Below are positions 33,808 through 42,823 of a DNA stretch of 64,000 bases, one piece after another. Both the position numbers and the translations under genes were made by a program. Under the pieces are notes generated by a model, which worked only from the letters and a program-made list of their open reading frames with translations, ran no database searches and was not told where the DNA came from. The number at the start of each line of letters is the position of its first letter. Within the stretch, counting starts at the first letter, position 1. Source of the stretch: Sphingomonas sp. OK281. Its GTDB lineage: Bacteria > Pseudomonadota > Alphaproteobacteria > Sphingomonadales > Sphingomonadaceae. The DNA lies in contig NZ_FOVZ01000010.1 of the NCBI RefSeq assembly GCF_900115295.1, positions 1 through 64,000 of the forward strand, given 5' to 3'.

Positions 33808-33890
33808 GTATGTCGGTGTCAGGCAGGCGAAAGGCGAAAGACGCAGCGCCTGTGGCAATCCACTATGCCCGCCAGCCATAACCGAACGCG

Positions 33891-34049
33891 TCAGGCGATC
33901 ACCCAAGTGCCGTCCGGCTCTTTTTGGACCAGCGTCTTCCACACATAGCTTTCTCCGCTGTCTTCGGCAGTGAAGACGATGTCGAACTCGGATTCATTGG
34001 AGGCGATCCGGCGCCAGTTCTGGATACGCGTAACGCCGAAAAAGGCCAT
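33891..34049 (-). pseudogene. Short C-terminal gene remnant
   Basis: About 52 codons read well on the minus strand (MAFFGVTRIQNWRR, then EFDIVFTAEDSGESYVWKTLVQKEPDGTWVIA before the stop), with protein-like composition. The frame remains open to 34166, but the upstream part overlaps repeat-like DNA and an IS3 remnant, so the original N-terminus seems to have been lost. The family is not recognised. It could be a small intact gene starting at the ATG at 34049, but no Shine-Dalgarno supports this. Confidence 0.4.
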
Positions 34050-34164
34050 ATTCGAAAGCTGAACGAACGGCAGAAGTTGGGACGCGCCGATCGCGGTGCG
34101 AATGGCCGGAAGTGGGTCTTCGCGCGGATCAGTAGCGCTGGCGGACGAATAGGTGCAGCAAGTC

Positions 34165-34567
34165 ACCCTCGGATACGTCCTTCACCTCTTTCACTTGGTC
34201 AATGCAGCGTCGACGCCGCGCGGGGCTTAGAAGTTTCCCCGTGCCGCCTCCTGCAGGATCAGCTTGTCCAGCGTCAGGTCGGAGATCGCACGCCGCAGCC
34301 GCAGGTTCTCCTTCTCCAAATCCTTCATCCGCCGCGCCTGATCCGTCTTCAGGCCACCATATCCTTGCGCCAACGGTAGTAGGTTTGCTCGCTGACCGCG
34401 ATCCGCCGACACGCCTCGGCGGTCGTCCCGCCCTGGCCCAACACGATTTCAACTTTACGCCGCTTCCCGATGATCTCTTCGGGCTTGTGCTTTTTCGCAG
34501 GCATTCGTCGTCCCTTCGTTGATCCAGACTCTCGTAGTCGATGGACCGCTCAGAAGGGGGCTGCTCA
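34165..34567 (-). mobile_element. Truncated IS3-family (IS407-like group) insertion sequence
   Basis: From the right end: a terminal repeat reading TGAGCAGCCCCCTTC inward on the minus strand (34567), then orfA from ATG 34504 (MPAKKHKPEEIIGKRRKVEI, then AVSEQTYYRWRK). A one-base deletion near 34359 breaks the frame. The other frame continues YGGLKTDQARRMKDLEKEN and ends EAARGNF at 34227. The start of orfB follows (LLSPARRRRCIDQVKEVKDVSE) and is cut at about 34165. The DDE catalytic part and the left end are missing, so it cannot transpose itself. It marks an insertion or deletion boundary next to the T6SS locus. Confidence 0.85.
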
Positions 34568-34657
34568 CACCTAGCGGGGCTAGATTAGATACTTCTACAA
34601 GCCGTTACTACCATCGCATCATTTTTCAGGCGCACTTCAGAGCCAAGAACGTGCCAG

Positions 34658-35323
34658 CTAAGGGTAGAATCCCTCGCTCAGGTCAAGTTCAGCGCCCACG
34701 TCCGGGCCGGTATCGGACGCGAGCGTCCATCGATCTCCTACCCGCGTTGCCGCCTGCTCGGCGGTACGGGTGCGGTTCAGTTCCTTCACCAAGAAAGGGA
34801 ACGCTGCCCGGACGTCTGCACGACTCGTCCACGACGGTGTCTGTACAATCCGGTAGTCGTATCGGCCGACCTCAGTCGGCTTGGAGGGGCCCGTCTCCGA
34901 GCCACCGTCTTGCCTACCGGTACGCACAGCGACCACATGTTTCCGACCGTAGCACAGCATAGGTTCAGGTTCGCTGGCCGGATCGAGCCGACGGAACCAT
35001 ATATCGTGCATGCCGGCTGATGTAGGTTCAATGCGCACTCGGGGGCGATCGCCTCCCGCGTCGGAGCGGTCGAGAAGCACTCGCCGTACAAGGCCAGCGG
35101 CCACCAAAGCGTCTACGCGTGGCCCGGCGAGAGCTTCGGCGCTAAACTCGATGGGAGATGTGCCAGACAATAGCGGTGCGCACTGACGCTGCCCTTCCAC
35201 CTGCTCGCGTATCTGCTGTATCGCATCGTCGGGTTTCGACTGCGGCTTCGCTGCGTTTAGATGACAACCGGCCAGCACCGCGAGCGAGCAGGCCGCGACT
35301 ATGCACGAAACGCGCATTTTCAC
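34658..35323 (-). CDS. Putative lipoprotein, candidate immunity protein
   Basis: 221 aa with a lipoprotein signal (VSCIVAACSLAVLAGC, lipobox LAGC at Cys20). The mature part has no recognised domain. It contains CAPLL, MLCYGRKHVVAV and RYDYRIVQTPSW segments with a mixed alpha/beta look. The GTG start at 35323 overlaps the stop of the upstream 341-aa gene (GTGA). An ATG two codons later is equally possible. A lipoprotein coupled directly downstream of an unknown protein in a T6SS locus is the usual arrangement of a periplasmic immunity protein. That role is inference. Base composition is lower in GC than the neighbouring tss genes. Confidence 0.78.
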   Translation of the reverse strand: MKMRVSCIVAACSLAVLAGCHLNAAKPQSKPDDAIQQIREQVEGQRQCAPLLSGTSPIEFSAEALAGPRVDALVAAGLVRRVLLDRSDAGGDRPRVRIEPTSAGMHDIWFRRLDPASEPEPMLCYGRKHVVAVRTGRQDGGSETGPSKPTEVGRYDYRIVQTPSWTSRADVRAAFPFLVKELNRTRTAEQAATRVGDRWTLASDTGPDVGAELDLSEGFYP

Positions 35324-36345
35324 GCTCTCAGGCCTAGCGGTGCCAAGGGCTGCGTCACGTTCGACAGCCAGGAAAGTACTTGCTCCGCAGCCGCGACCTC
35401 CTTCACCCGTGCCTGGTTGGCGTCGCTCTTCCCGAATAGCCCCCCCGCCTCATAGAAAGCTTTGCCGCGTAATTGCTTGTTCAGCGTGTCGATCCGGTCC
35501 TCGACGTTACCGCCTGGTCGCGTGACCCCGACCCACTGTACCGGTCCTCGACTCCGATCGACGTTTCCTCGTGGATAGTCCTTGTCGCTTGGCATTTTTT
35601 GTATCGGTGCGCTGCTATAACGGCCGTCGCCATATGGTCCCGCGGGGCTGACCTCAGTCACGAGTTCATCGGAATCCAAAAGCCAGATCATATAGAAGCC
35701 GAGCTCGATCTTTGGCGCTAAGCGTGCAGGATCGAGTTTTCCGATCGGCCTGTTTGCAATCGGTGCCGATCGCAACTGCGCATATGCTTGTTCCTTGGCT
35801 CCGGCGCTCATCGTCCGGCTCTCTTCGACGGCGGCGGCGGCATCGTAGGCAAGCAGCTTGTGATTGATGAGCCAGGAATTAAGTTGCTTGTCCCGGTTCA
35901 TGGGATCGGTCGCAAGGAGGTCCTGACTGTTGGACATCGCCTTCACGACCGCATCTTTTATTTTCTTCCCGGCCTCGTCCTTCACGATATCCAGCGTCTT
36001 TCCGATCGCGAACGTCGCCGTGGCATTCGCTCCTACCGCGTTGTAGACGGCCAAAGTACGGGTCGCGCTGCGGGAGGCGAGCAGACGTAGCGCCGCCCGG
36101 TTGGCAACCACACGGAGCGACGCCGTGGCCGCGCTCGCCATTAGAATGGATCCTGGAATTAGGGCGGCGATGGAAACGAAAAGCTCCGCGTTCGCTTTAT
36201 CGTTCTCCTTTTGCTTATTAAAACTATCTTGATAGCTCCGATAGGCAGTATTGTACGCGATGATGTACGGATTGCATACGTTTGCTTGCCATGCATCCAC
36301 GGAGTCACCAACCTGATTGCGATAGGCTTGAAGTCTATCCGGCAT
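35320..36345 (-). CDS. Unknown helical protein, candidate T6SS effector
   Basis: About 341 aa from the ATG at 36345. A hydrophilic start (DRLQAYRNQVGDSVDAW) is followed by a hydrophobic pair of segments around residues 55-80 (FVSIAALIPGSILMASAATA), a helical stretch to about 155, and a C-terminal half with GFYMIWLLDSDELVTEV, PVQWVGVTRPG and an Ala-rich tail. No catalytic motif is recognised. It lies directly downstream of tagH (gap about 290 bp) and is coupled to a lipoprotein gene, so a membrane-active or otherwise novel effector is plausible. DNA here is lower in GC than tagH or vgrG, consistent with separate acquisition. Confidence 0.7.
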   Translation of the reverse strand: MPDRLQAYRNQVGDSVDAWQANVCNPYIIAYNTAYRSYQDSFNKQKENDKANAELFVSIAALIPGSILMASAATASLRVVANRAALRLLASRSATRTLAVYNAVGANATATFAIGKTLDIVKDEAGKKIKDAVVKAMSNSQDLLATDPMNRDKQLNSWLINHKLLAYDAAAAVEESRTMSAGAKEQAYAQLRSAPIANRPIGKLDPARLAPKIELGFYMIWLLDSDELVTEVSPAGPYGDGRYSSAPIQKMPSDKDYPRGNVDRSRGPVQWVGVTRPGGNVEDRIDTLNKQLRGKAFYEAGGLFGKSDANQARVKEVAAAEQVLSWLSNVTQPLAPLGLRA

Positions 36346-36633
36346 ATACCCTCCAATTACCACGTTAGTGGCGGTTCTGGTCTAAACCAATGTTTCAGTT
36401 GGGCGGCACGCTACGATAAAAAATGTGCTCAAGGCAAGCTTGGGTCCACTGGCGAAACCCATCAGCCTATTGCGAAACAGGATCTTCGCGATGGGCATTA
36501 TAGCTGCACTATGTGTCGTCGGAACGGTTCGAGCGGTCGTGAAGAAGGCGCCGGTTTTGCATTATAGAGATTCTCATGTACCTTTCACCGAAATTTTGGA
36601 CGGCTGTCCATATGTTTGGCGTATCCGGCATGA

Positions 36634-38163
36634 TCATGGTGGTGGCCGTTTCGCCTGCGCGTTGTAGGCTTCCCGGAATTCCTTGGCGAACACGTCCATG
36701 AACGCCTCATCGGAACCGTGCGCGACGCCGCCGAACTCTCGTTCGTACGCCTGCCATAGCGCCGCGTCGCGGGCTCCGGGTAGTATCCGCTCGAGCAGTC
36801 CTTTCGACTCGGCTCGCGCGCGGATCGCGGTCGGGGAGAAACGGTCAAGCGTCGCCCGCAAGGCGCCCTGCATGGCGCGGATCGTCGCCATCTGGTGGGA
36901 TTGCAGATCGACATACGCGTCTTCGATGGCGTTTTCAGCGTCCATGAAGCCGCGTTGGGGCGGATTGAGCAGCATCGCCATCGCTTCTTCGGGCGAGCGC
37001 GCGAACTTGATCGGGTTGTTGCCCTCGGGCGTGAAAGCGGTCATCTCCGCGCCTAACTGCGCCTTCGCACGAGCGCGGGCCTCGACCATGACGACCAGCC
37101 CAGCGACGAGCCGACGCAGCAGGCGGCCGCTTCGTGCCAGTACAATGCCGGGCTCGTCGGTCACCTGATTCTCACTCAAGCCAGTCTGGGTCAGGAAGGC
37201 GACGATGTTTTCTCGCGGCTGAAATGCAGGCGGCGCAGACGGTGCGGAAGTGGCAGGGGCGGGGCTCGACGACGGTGCGTCCCATCCCGATGGGATCATT
37301 TGGGGCGCCGCGACAGGGAGCGCATCGCGTGCCGCGGGACGCGCCAGGCCGAGTGGGTCGGACGTTGACTCGACCGGCTGGCCGAACCCGCCTCTCGCCC
37401 AATCGACCACATTGCCTTCCGCGATCCGACCCCAGACGTCGTCTGGCGAGGGGGCGGCGGGGCGGTCAGGGGCTGCACTCGACCAGTCCGATGCCGGGTC
37501 GGGTGCGGGAACGTGCGCGGTCCAGGCCGAGGCGACCGGCGCGCCGGGCGCGGCCTGCATCGCGTGCCAGCCACCACCCGTGGCGTGAGGCGACGCAAGC
37601 GGTGTCGGCGACTTATGCGGTTCCTGCCGTGCGAGGCCAGGACCGATCTGCGGCTGCCACCGTCCGCTCGATACGGCCGCCGCCGGTGCCGGCGTGCTGT
37701 CCCAATGCTGTGCGGCACCGTATCCCGACGCGCCATAGGGATCGGGCGCGGGCCCAGCCTCGGGTGCCTGGGCGAACCCGTCGTCCCAGCCACGCCATTC
37801 AGCCGACTTTGGCAGCGCGGCAGCCTCCGCCGCGGTCGAGGCGCCGTCGCCCGTGAGCCGTGCGGCAATCTCGTAATGGCCGATCTGCACCACGTCGCCG
37901 TGCGCAAGCCGGTGTGGTGCGGGCAGGCGCGTGGATGCGCCGTTCAGATACGTGCCATTAGTGCTGACATCGGTCAGGATATAGCCGCTGCCGTCGAAGA
38001 TGATCTCGAAATGACGCGACGAGATGTGGTTGCGCGGATCGGGCAGGCTCCAGTCGCACGATGCGGCGCGACCGACGACCGCGCCACGACGACTGAGCAC
38101 GAACTCGGTCGGCATGCCATTGTCGAGCCGTGCGACATTACCGATCGTCAAGGTCAGCGTCAT
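36634..38163 (-). CDS. tagH: TagH, FHA-domain protein of the type VI secretion system
   Basis: 509 aa. The N-terminal FHA domain (residues about 20-100) has VVGRAASCDWSLPD, ISSRHFEI and STNGTYLNG, the phosphothreonine-binding loops. Residues about 110-300 are an Ala/Pro-rich linker. The C-terminal ~200 residues (FLTQTGLSENQVTDEPGIVLAR, then ALRATLDRFSPTAIRARAE and a KEFREAYN end) are the TagH C-terminal domain. In systems with PpkA/PppA it relays Ser/Thr phosphorylation. No such kinase or phosphatase is seen here. It overlaps the 190-aa gene by 4 bp in the vgrG operon. Confidence 0.93.
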   Translation of the reverse strand: MTLTLTIGNVARLDNGMPTEFVLSRRGAVVGRAASCDWSLPDPRNHISSRHFEIIFDGSGYILTDVSTNGTYLNGASTRLPAPHRLAHGDVVQIGHYEIAARLTGDGASTAAEAAALPKSAEWRGWDDGFAQAPEAGPAPDPYGASGYGAAQHWDSTPAPAAAVSSGRWQPQIGPGLARQEPHKSPTPLASPHATGGGWHAMQAAPGAPVASAWTAHVPAPDPASDWSSAAPDRPAAPSPDDVWGRIAEGNVVDWARGGFGQPVESTSDPLGLARPAARDALPVAAPQMIPSGWDAPSSSPAPATSAPSAPPAFQPRENIVAFLTQTGLSENQVTDEPGIVLARSGRLLRRLVAGLVVMVEARARAKAQLGAEMTAFTPEGNNPIKFARSPEEAMAMLLNPPQRGFMDAENAIEDAYVDLQSHQMATIRAMQGALRATLDRFSPTAIRARAESKGLLERILPGARDAALWQAYEREFGGVAHGSDEAFMDVFAKEFREAYNAQAKRPPP

Positions 38164-38732
38164 GGTCTTGCCAGCGCCTCGACCCCGCGTTCAGCAACCT
38201 GTTCGGCGAGGACGAGTGCCTCGGCCAATGCGGTACCGGGCGTGCCGCTGCGATAGGCTGAGGCCTTCACCGCGCCGGCCGCATAGCGCAGGCAGGCCTC
38301 TGACGGCGCAAGGACGGGGGCGGCCTGGATCGGCGCGATTGAGCCGCCCGAATAGAACACCGCCATCCCCAGCATGCGTTCCGGGCTGCGGTGTCGGGCG
38401 GCTTCCGCCGCGGCATGGGTTGCGCGACGATTGGCATCGCTCGGCTCGTCGATCCAGCGCATCGCATAATCCAGCGCGAGCTGATCGTGGATCGGCAGGC
38501 TGTGATCGCGGGCATGATCGTGCAGGCATCGTGCTGCCCAGGCGACCGCCTCCAGACGCGGTAGCGCGTGCGCGATATAGTCGAGCGCATCGGCCGGGGC
38601 GTCGCTGCCACGCAGCGCGTCATAGCCAGCATGGAGATCGTCCGCGGCGGGCGGAAGGTCATCCTCGTCGACGTCCATCAGCACGAACACCTGGCGCGCC
38701 TGGGTCAGTTTCACGATCGGCCAGCGGGTCAT
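38160..38732 (-). CDS. T6SS-associated DUF6931-like protein
   Basis: 190 aa, largely helical, with VWAARCLHDHA-type segments, ALDYAMRWIDEPSDANRRATHAAAE and ACLRYAAGAVKASAYRSG. The sequence resembles the DUF6931 family, which I associate with vgrG operons of alphaproteobacteria. This name is recalled, not searched. It overlaps vgrG upstream (ATGA) and tagH downstream (ATGA). A role as adaptor or chaperone for a VgrG-loaded cargo would fit, but there is no direct evidence. Confidence 0.72.
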   Translation of the reverse strand: MTRWPIVKLTQARQVFVLMDVDEDDLPPAADDLHAGYDALRGSDAPADALDYIAHALPRLEAVAWAARCLHDHARDHSLPIHDQLALDYAMRWIDEPSDANRRATHAAAEAARHRSPERMLGMAVFYSGGSIAPIQAAPVLAPSEACLRYAAGAVKASAYRSGTPGTALAEALVLAEQVAERGVEALARP

Positions 38733-40693
38733 GGATTAATGAGCGTCTGTGCGCCCTTAAGGATCAGATTGGCCCCGGCCTTCACCAGCGTATCCATGCC
38801 GCGGAAGATGGCGTTCACCTTGCCGTGGATTGACACGGTGTCGGCGGTCATGCTGATTCCCGTCGGCGTGATGAAGACGTGCGACTGGCCGACCTTCAGC
38901 AGGATGCTGTCGGTCGCGCTGATCTCCAGAGTCTTGCCTACGATCAGCTTGTCGTGATCGCCGATCGTGGTCTTGCGGTTGTGGACGACCCTGACCGTCT
39001 CGTCGTTGCCGACCTCGGCAGTGCGATCGTACCCGACGACTTCGCCCTGGTTGTGGCCGACGTGATGCGTTTCGTCGAACCGCACGCGCGTGTTCATGTC
39101 GCGCTCGGCGTGGACGAAGATTTCCTCCTGGCCGCCCTTGTCCTCGAACCGCATCTCGTTGGCGCCCGGCGCGCCGGTGTCGAGCGGCCGAGCATTGGGA
39201 TACGCCCCTGCCTGGCCATAGCGGAGCGTCCGCCACAGTACGCGCGTCTTGTTCGCGGGCAGCGCATAGACCGGCATGTTCGATCTGTTGAACACGCGTC
39301 CGACCACGAGGGGGCGGTCGGGGTCGCCGTTGAGGAAATCGACAAGCACTTCGTGGCCGACGCGCGGCAAGATCAGATTGCCGAGCCCGCCGGTCTGCGA
39401 CACGCGGATCCAGCAGGTCGACTTCTCGCCCGGCGTATCCTTGCGGTCCCAATGGAAGCGGACCTTCACCCGGCCATATTCGTCGGTGTAGATCGTCTCG
39501 CCGGAAGGCCCCGTAACCACCGCGGATTCGAGTCCTTGGACCACCGGACGCGGGGTCGACTGGATCGCCTGATAGGTCGTGTCCGCGGGGATCGCGTCGA
39601 AGCGGACGTTGAACGACAGTTCGTCGCCCTGCTTGCCAGATCGATAGGTCTCCGCGGCGATGCTGTGATAGGTCGACGTGACCATGTACGCGGCGTTCAT
39701 CCTCGCCGCCGGATGCTTGGTGACGTTTACAAGTGTACCGCAGGCCAGCCCCGCCGCCTGCGACGTGCCGGTAAACACGCGACGCCCGGCGCGCAGTCCG
39801 TCCAGGACGGTCTGGCTGCGTTCCTGGCCGGTCTTTTGTTGATCCTCGCGGCCGGTCTTCTCGCGCGTGTAGCGGCCGGGATAGTGGAACACCTCGCGGT
39901 CGTCGCGCGGGTGTGAACCCTCGGCATCGTGGACTGCAGCGAGCGGCTGATCGGGCGATTCAAAGTCGAAGTCGCGGTAGGTGACGCGCGATTCTGCACC
40001 GGTCGAGACGCGCTCGGTCCAGGTCTGGAGGTGCGACGCGGGTTTCGCGAAGCGCTCTTTCGATTCGGAGGCGAACACCGACACCGCGTTCTGGTTGAAT
40101 TCGAGCGCCGCAGGGTCGCCGGCGAGGTGGCATTTCGGCCCTTCGCACAGGATCATCACATGGCGCTCGGCGTCGTGACGGAAGAAGTAGTAGATCCCTT
40201 CCTCTTCCATCAGGCGCGAGATGAACGCAAAGTCGCTTTCCCTATACTGCACGCAATAGGCGCGCGGAATTCGGGTCCGCGAGAGGCGAGAATACTCGAT
40301 GTCGGAGATGCCCGCGGCTTCGGTGACCTGCTTGATTATCTGGATCACGGTCAGATCCTGGAAGATCGCCATGTCGCGGTTCTGCGCCAGAAAATAAGTC
40401 CAGGGCTGCAGCGTCAGCCGATAATGATGTCCGCTCGTGCTCTCGCGGTCATAGGCGGCCGACGTTATCAGCCCGTGGAAACGACGCACGACCTGGTTGT
40501 CTTCCAGCACTGCCAGCGCGGTCGGCTTGCCGAGATGAGGCTGCAGGTCGATCTCGAGCGGCGAAATGATATCCGCCGTAATCGAGAACGGTCGACTGAG
40601 CGTCTCGACGCTGTCGATGCGCTCGAGCACGACCTGTTCGTCGCCCACGTCTATAGACATCTGGGTTAAACGGGATGGAGCGCCCGAAGCCAT
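38729..40693 (-). CDS. vgrG: VgrG, type VI secretion spike protein
   Basis: 654 aa from the ATG at 40693 (Shine-Dalgarno GAGGAAG). The gp27-like part starts ERIDSVETLSRPFSITADII and includes ESDFAFISRLMEEEGIYYFF. The gp5-like OB domain and conserved VgrG core are at about residues 390-500 (YTDEYGRVKVRFHWDR, CWIRVSQTGGLGNLILPRVGHEVLVDFLNGDPDRPL). The C-terminus is a repetitive beta-needle (TVRVVHNRKTTIGDHDKLIVGKTLE region) with no extra effector domain. It is the first gene of the vgrG, DUF6931-like, tagH operon. The metallopeptidase and lipoprotein pair lies just upstream on the same strand. Confidence 0.95.
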   Translation of the reverse strand: MASGAPSRLTQMSIDVGDEQVVLERIDSVETLSRPFSITADIISPLEIDLQPHLGKPTALAVLEDNQVVRRFHGLITSAAYDRESTSGHHYRLTLQPWTYFLAQNRDMAIFQDLTVIQIIKQVTEAAGISDIEYSRLSRTRIPRAYCVQYRESDFAFISRLMEEEGIYYFFRHDAERHVMILCEGPKCHLAGDPAALEFNQNAVSVFASESKERFAKPASHLQTWTERVSTGAESRVTYRDFDFESPDQPLAAVHDAEGSHPRDDREVFHYPGRYTREKTGREDQQKTGQERSQTVLDGLRAGRRVFTGTSQAAGLACGTLVNVTKHPAARMNAAYMVTSTYHSIAAETYRSGKQGDELSFNVRFDAIPADTTYQAIQSTPRPVVQGLESAVVTGPSGETIYTDEYGRVKVRFHWDRKDTPGEKSTCWIRVSQTGGLGNLILPRVGHEVLVDFLNGDPDRPLVVGRVFNRSNMPVYALPANKTRVLWRTLRYGQAGAYPNARPLDTGAPGANEMRFEDKGGQEEIFVHAERDMNTRVRFDETHHVGHNQGEVVGYDRTAEVGNDETVRVVHNRKTTIGDHDKLIVGKTLEISATDSILLKVGQSHVFITPTGISMTADTVSIHGKVNAIFRGMDTLVKAGANLILKGAQTLINP

Positions 40694-41030
40694 CGGTCTT
40701 CCTCGCCTTTCGAACGGCCCGTTGCAGGCGGAGCACGAATAGATACCTACATCGCCGAATGGATCAATCCCAAGATTTCCGAATGCGGACTGAGCGCCCC
40801 CGGGCTTCGGACGTACATCAGTATCGTCGGGACTCTGGGTCACAAGCAATCTGAGGCGGCCTGATTTTGGAGGGAACGTTCCTCAGCTTGGATAGCGGCA
40901 GTTTCGAACTACTTCGGATGACGTTACGCGAGGGAAACGCACCACAGGTTGTCGCACGAGATCGCTATCAATGCGGTCACGAAACTCCAGACACCGGCAG
41001 CTTTCCCCCGCGGGCCATCAACAAGCCTGG
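40694..41030. other. Gap between lipoprotein gene and vgrG
   Basis: About 337 bp. The VgrG reading frame stays open upstream to 40849 with a plausible-looking but unsupported extension. Otherwise nothing coding is recognised. It probably contains the vgrG promoter. No repeat or T-rich hairpin was seen. Confidence 0.45.
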
Positions 41031-41684
41031 TCAGTCCGGAGTACCCTTGATCTGGCATACAAGCTTGGCATTGCCGCCGCCTCTGTCGTCCAGATAGAGT
41101 TGCGTAGTGGGGGCGCTGGCAACCTCTCTGCCGTAGTGGCGGATCTTGTACTTCCTGTAGGATTGGAGATCCATCTTCAGACGGGCGGCCTTGACGACAT
41201 CGTCCACGGTGACACCGTCGTCGAAGACGGTAACGTACATCGCGTTCGCGTCGCCGATCATGCCGTTGAGTTCCAACGACCGGACAGGCAGGCCGAGAAC
41301 GTTCAGGCCGGAGGGTGCCGGGATTTTACCCCCGACGCTCATCAAATCACCGTCGCGCGCCTCCCGAGTAAAGCCTAGCGCCTTGAGCAGCGTCACGTCG
41401 TGCGCTCGCTCGGCCCGGCCCGCCGCCGTCGTGTGATAGGTCTGCACGGCAGCGATGGGGTTCTGGTCGAAGTTGCACGACAGAGCTTTCACGTATTTCG
41501 CCGGCAGACTGCTGCTGGCCGTACCAGACGTTTGGAGCGTGTCATCGCTCGGTCGCGGACTCGCCGCATCAGGGCGTACCGCGTTGTTGGGAAGGTCTAC
41601 GTCGGAGCGGTCATCAGTTGAGCCGCACGCTGTCAGCGCGATCAAGCACAGCAGGAAGGTCTTCATCGCCGGTGCGTCCTTCAT
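41031..41684 (-). CDS. Putative lipoprotein, candidate immunity to the adjacent metallopeptidase
   Basis: About 217 aa. The signal is KTFLLCLIALTACGS (lipobox LTAC). A low-complexity Asp/Pro/Ser linker follows, then a folded part with YHTTAAGRAERAHDVTLLKALGF, ANAMYVTVFDDGVTVDDVVKAA and KYKIRHYGREVAS. The ATG at 41684 overlaps the stop of the metallopeptidase gene (ATGA). A second ATG at 41666 starts directly at the signal peptide. Translation coupling to a predicted secreted protease, within a T6SS locus, suggests it protects the producer's periplasm. The family was not recognised. Confidence 0.78.
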   Translation of the reverse strand: MKDAPAMKTFLLCLIALTACGSTDDRSDVDLPNNAVRPDAASPRPSDDTLQTSGTASSSLPAKYVKALSCNFDQNPIAAVQTYHTTAAGRAERAHDVTLLKALGFTREARDGDLMSVGGKIPAPSGLNVLGLPVRSLELNGMIGDANAMYVTVFDDGVTVDDVVKAARLKMDLQSYRKYKIRHYGREVASAPTTQLYLDDRGGGNAKLVCQIKGTPD

Positions 41685-42532
41685 CGCGAAAAGTTCACGT
41701 CGACACCAAATTTGGTGCTTTGCGACAACCGATTGACCAGCCTTCTTACTTCGATCGCGGTCGGCCACAAATGTCGTGGCAAAAGGTTGCTGTTTGGGTT
41801 CGTACTCATCTCCGTCCTGAGGTCCAGATTGCGGCGGCCTGAAGTGACACCGCCTTGCCGGTTGGCGGGGATGAAGGCGTCCGGCCGCTGGAGCAACAGG
41901 CCCTCGCGCCCGTCCGGCTTGAAATAGCCGACACCGGGGCTGCTGTATTCGTCGGGCAGTCCGATGCAGTGACCGAATTCATGACTAAACGTCCACGCCG
42001 GCTCGGTCGCCGCGATGTGCATCTCGATCCTGTGCGATTGGGTGAAGGCGCCGGACATGACGAACGGCGGCCGGTCGGTCCTACCTGGGACCATGGGAAC
42101 ATCGTTCTGCGTCGGGTACACGCACAGGACGTAATCGGCGCTCGCCATCGACCGGGTCCATCTGATCCGAAACTCTACATCCAGGCTGCGGGACACGCCG
42201 GTAGGCCGTCCTCGCTCGTCCAGCGCGAACAATGTCAGTCTCAACCTGCGCTGGTTCCACAGCGACCGGACCTGATCGACCAGCGTATCCTTGCCTCGCT
42301 GCATCTCGCCCGCAGTCGGGGTAAAGCCGTAGCCGGACAAGGCAAAGAAGTTCAGGGTGACCAGAACCTTTCTTCTGGACGAAGCCATGATGCTCAGACT
42401 GGCCTTATAACCAGGAGCTCGCTCGCTGATCCTGTTCGCGCCGGCCGTATCCGAGTAATTTTTATAATATACGCCAGCGCTGTTGCTGGTGTTTATCCGA
42501 CCCAGCGCATCCGGCCAGTGTTGGTCACTCAT
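41681..42532 (-). CDS. HExxHxxGxxD metallopeptidase, candidate T6SS effector
   Basis: 283 aa without a signal peptide. The zinc site is SHEFGHCIGLPDEYS, with His184, Glu185, His188 and Asp194 (HExxHxxGxxD, as in snapalysin- or aspzincin-like zincins), preceded by SHRIEMHIAATEPAWTF, the edge strand. The N-terminal half (KVLVTLNFFALSGYGFTP, QRRLRLTLFALDERG) is a beta-rich domain. Absence of a signal peptide, position upstream of vgrG and coupling to a lipoprotein favour delivery by the T6SS into a neighbour's periplasm. The target protein is unknown. Confidence 0.8.
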   Translation of the reverse strand: MSDQHWPDALGRINTSNSAGVYYKNYSDTAGANRISERAPGYKASLSIMASSRRKVLVTLNFFALSGYGFTPTAGEMQRGKDTLVDQVRSLWNQRRLRLTLFALDERGRPTGVSRSLDVEFRIRWTRSMASADYVLCVYPTQNDVPMVPGRTDRPPFVMSGAFTQSHRIEMHIAATEPAWTFSHEFGHCIGLPDEYSSPGVGYFKPDGREGLLLQRPDAFIPANRQGGVTSGRRNLDLRTEMSTNPNSNLLPRHLWPTAIEVRRLVNRLSQSTKFGVDVNFSR

Positions 42533-42823
42533 GCCGCTTTCCCAAATCCATGCCGCGTTGGCCTCTCGCCGACGTAGTTCAACCTACGTGACGCCGCATC
42601 GAAGTCCAGCGCCACGCGAGGATCGCTTCGTTTCATGAGCATTGAACCATTGCGGCGATGACGATGAAAGAGGGCAGGCGCCCGATAAGAGTTGTCGTGG
42701 CAGCCGACAAATCTCGTCTCGGACTGTTAACCATCGCGCCTTGCGATGCGTCAGCATTGTTCGTACACCGACGCCTGAATTGACGCAGACACATCCGGAC
42801 GCGACTTCTCGGGAGAGTTAGGC

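Noticed and set aside
36425..36667. 80-codon plus-strand frame between tagH and the candidate effector
   Set aside because: It overlaps the 3' end of tagH in antisense, has no ribosome-binding site, and its second half is a mirror of tagH codons.
40694..40849. N-terminal extension of VgrG
   Set aside because: The in-frame extension lacks VgrG similarity, and a good ribosome-binding site precedes the internal ATG at 40693.
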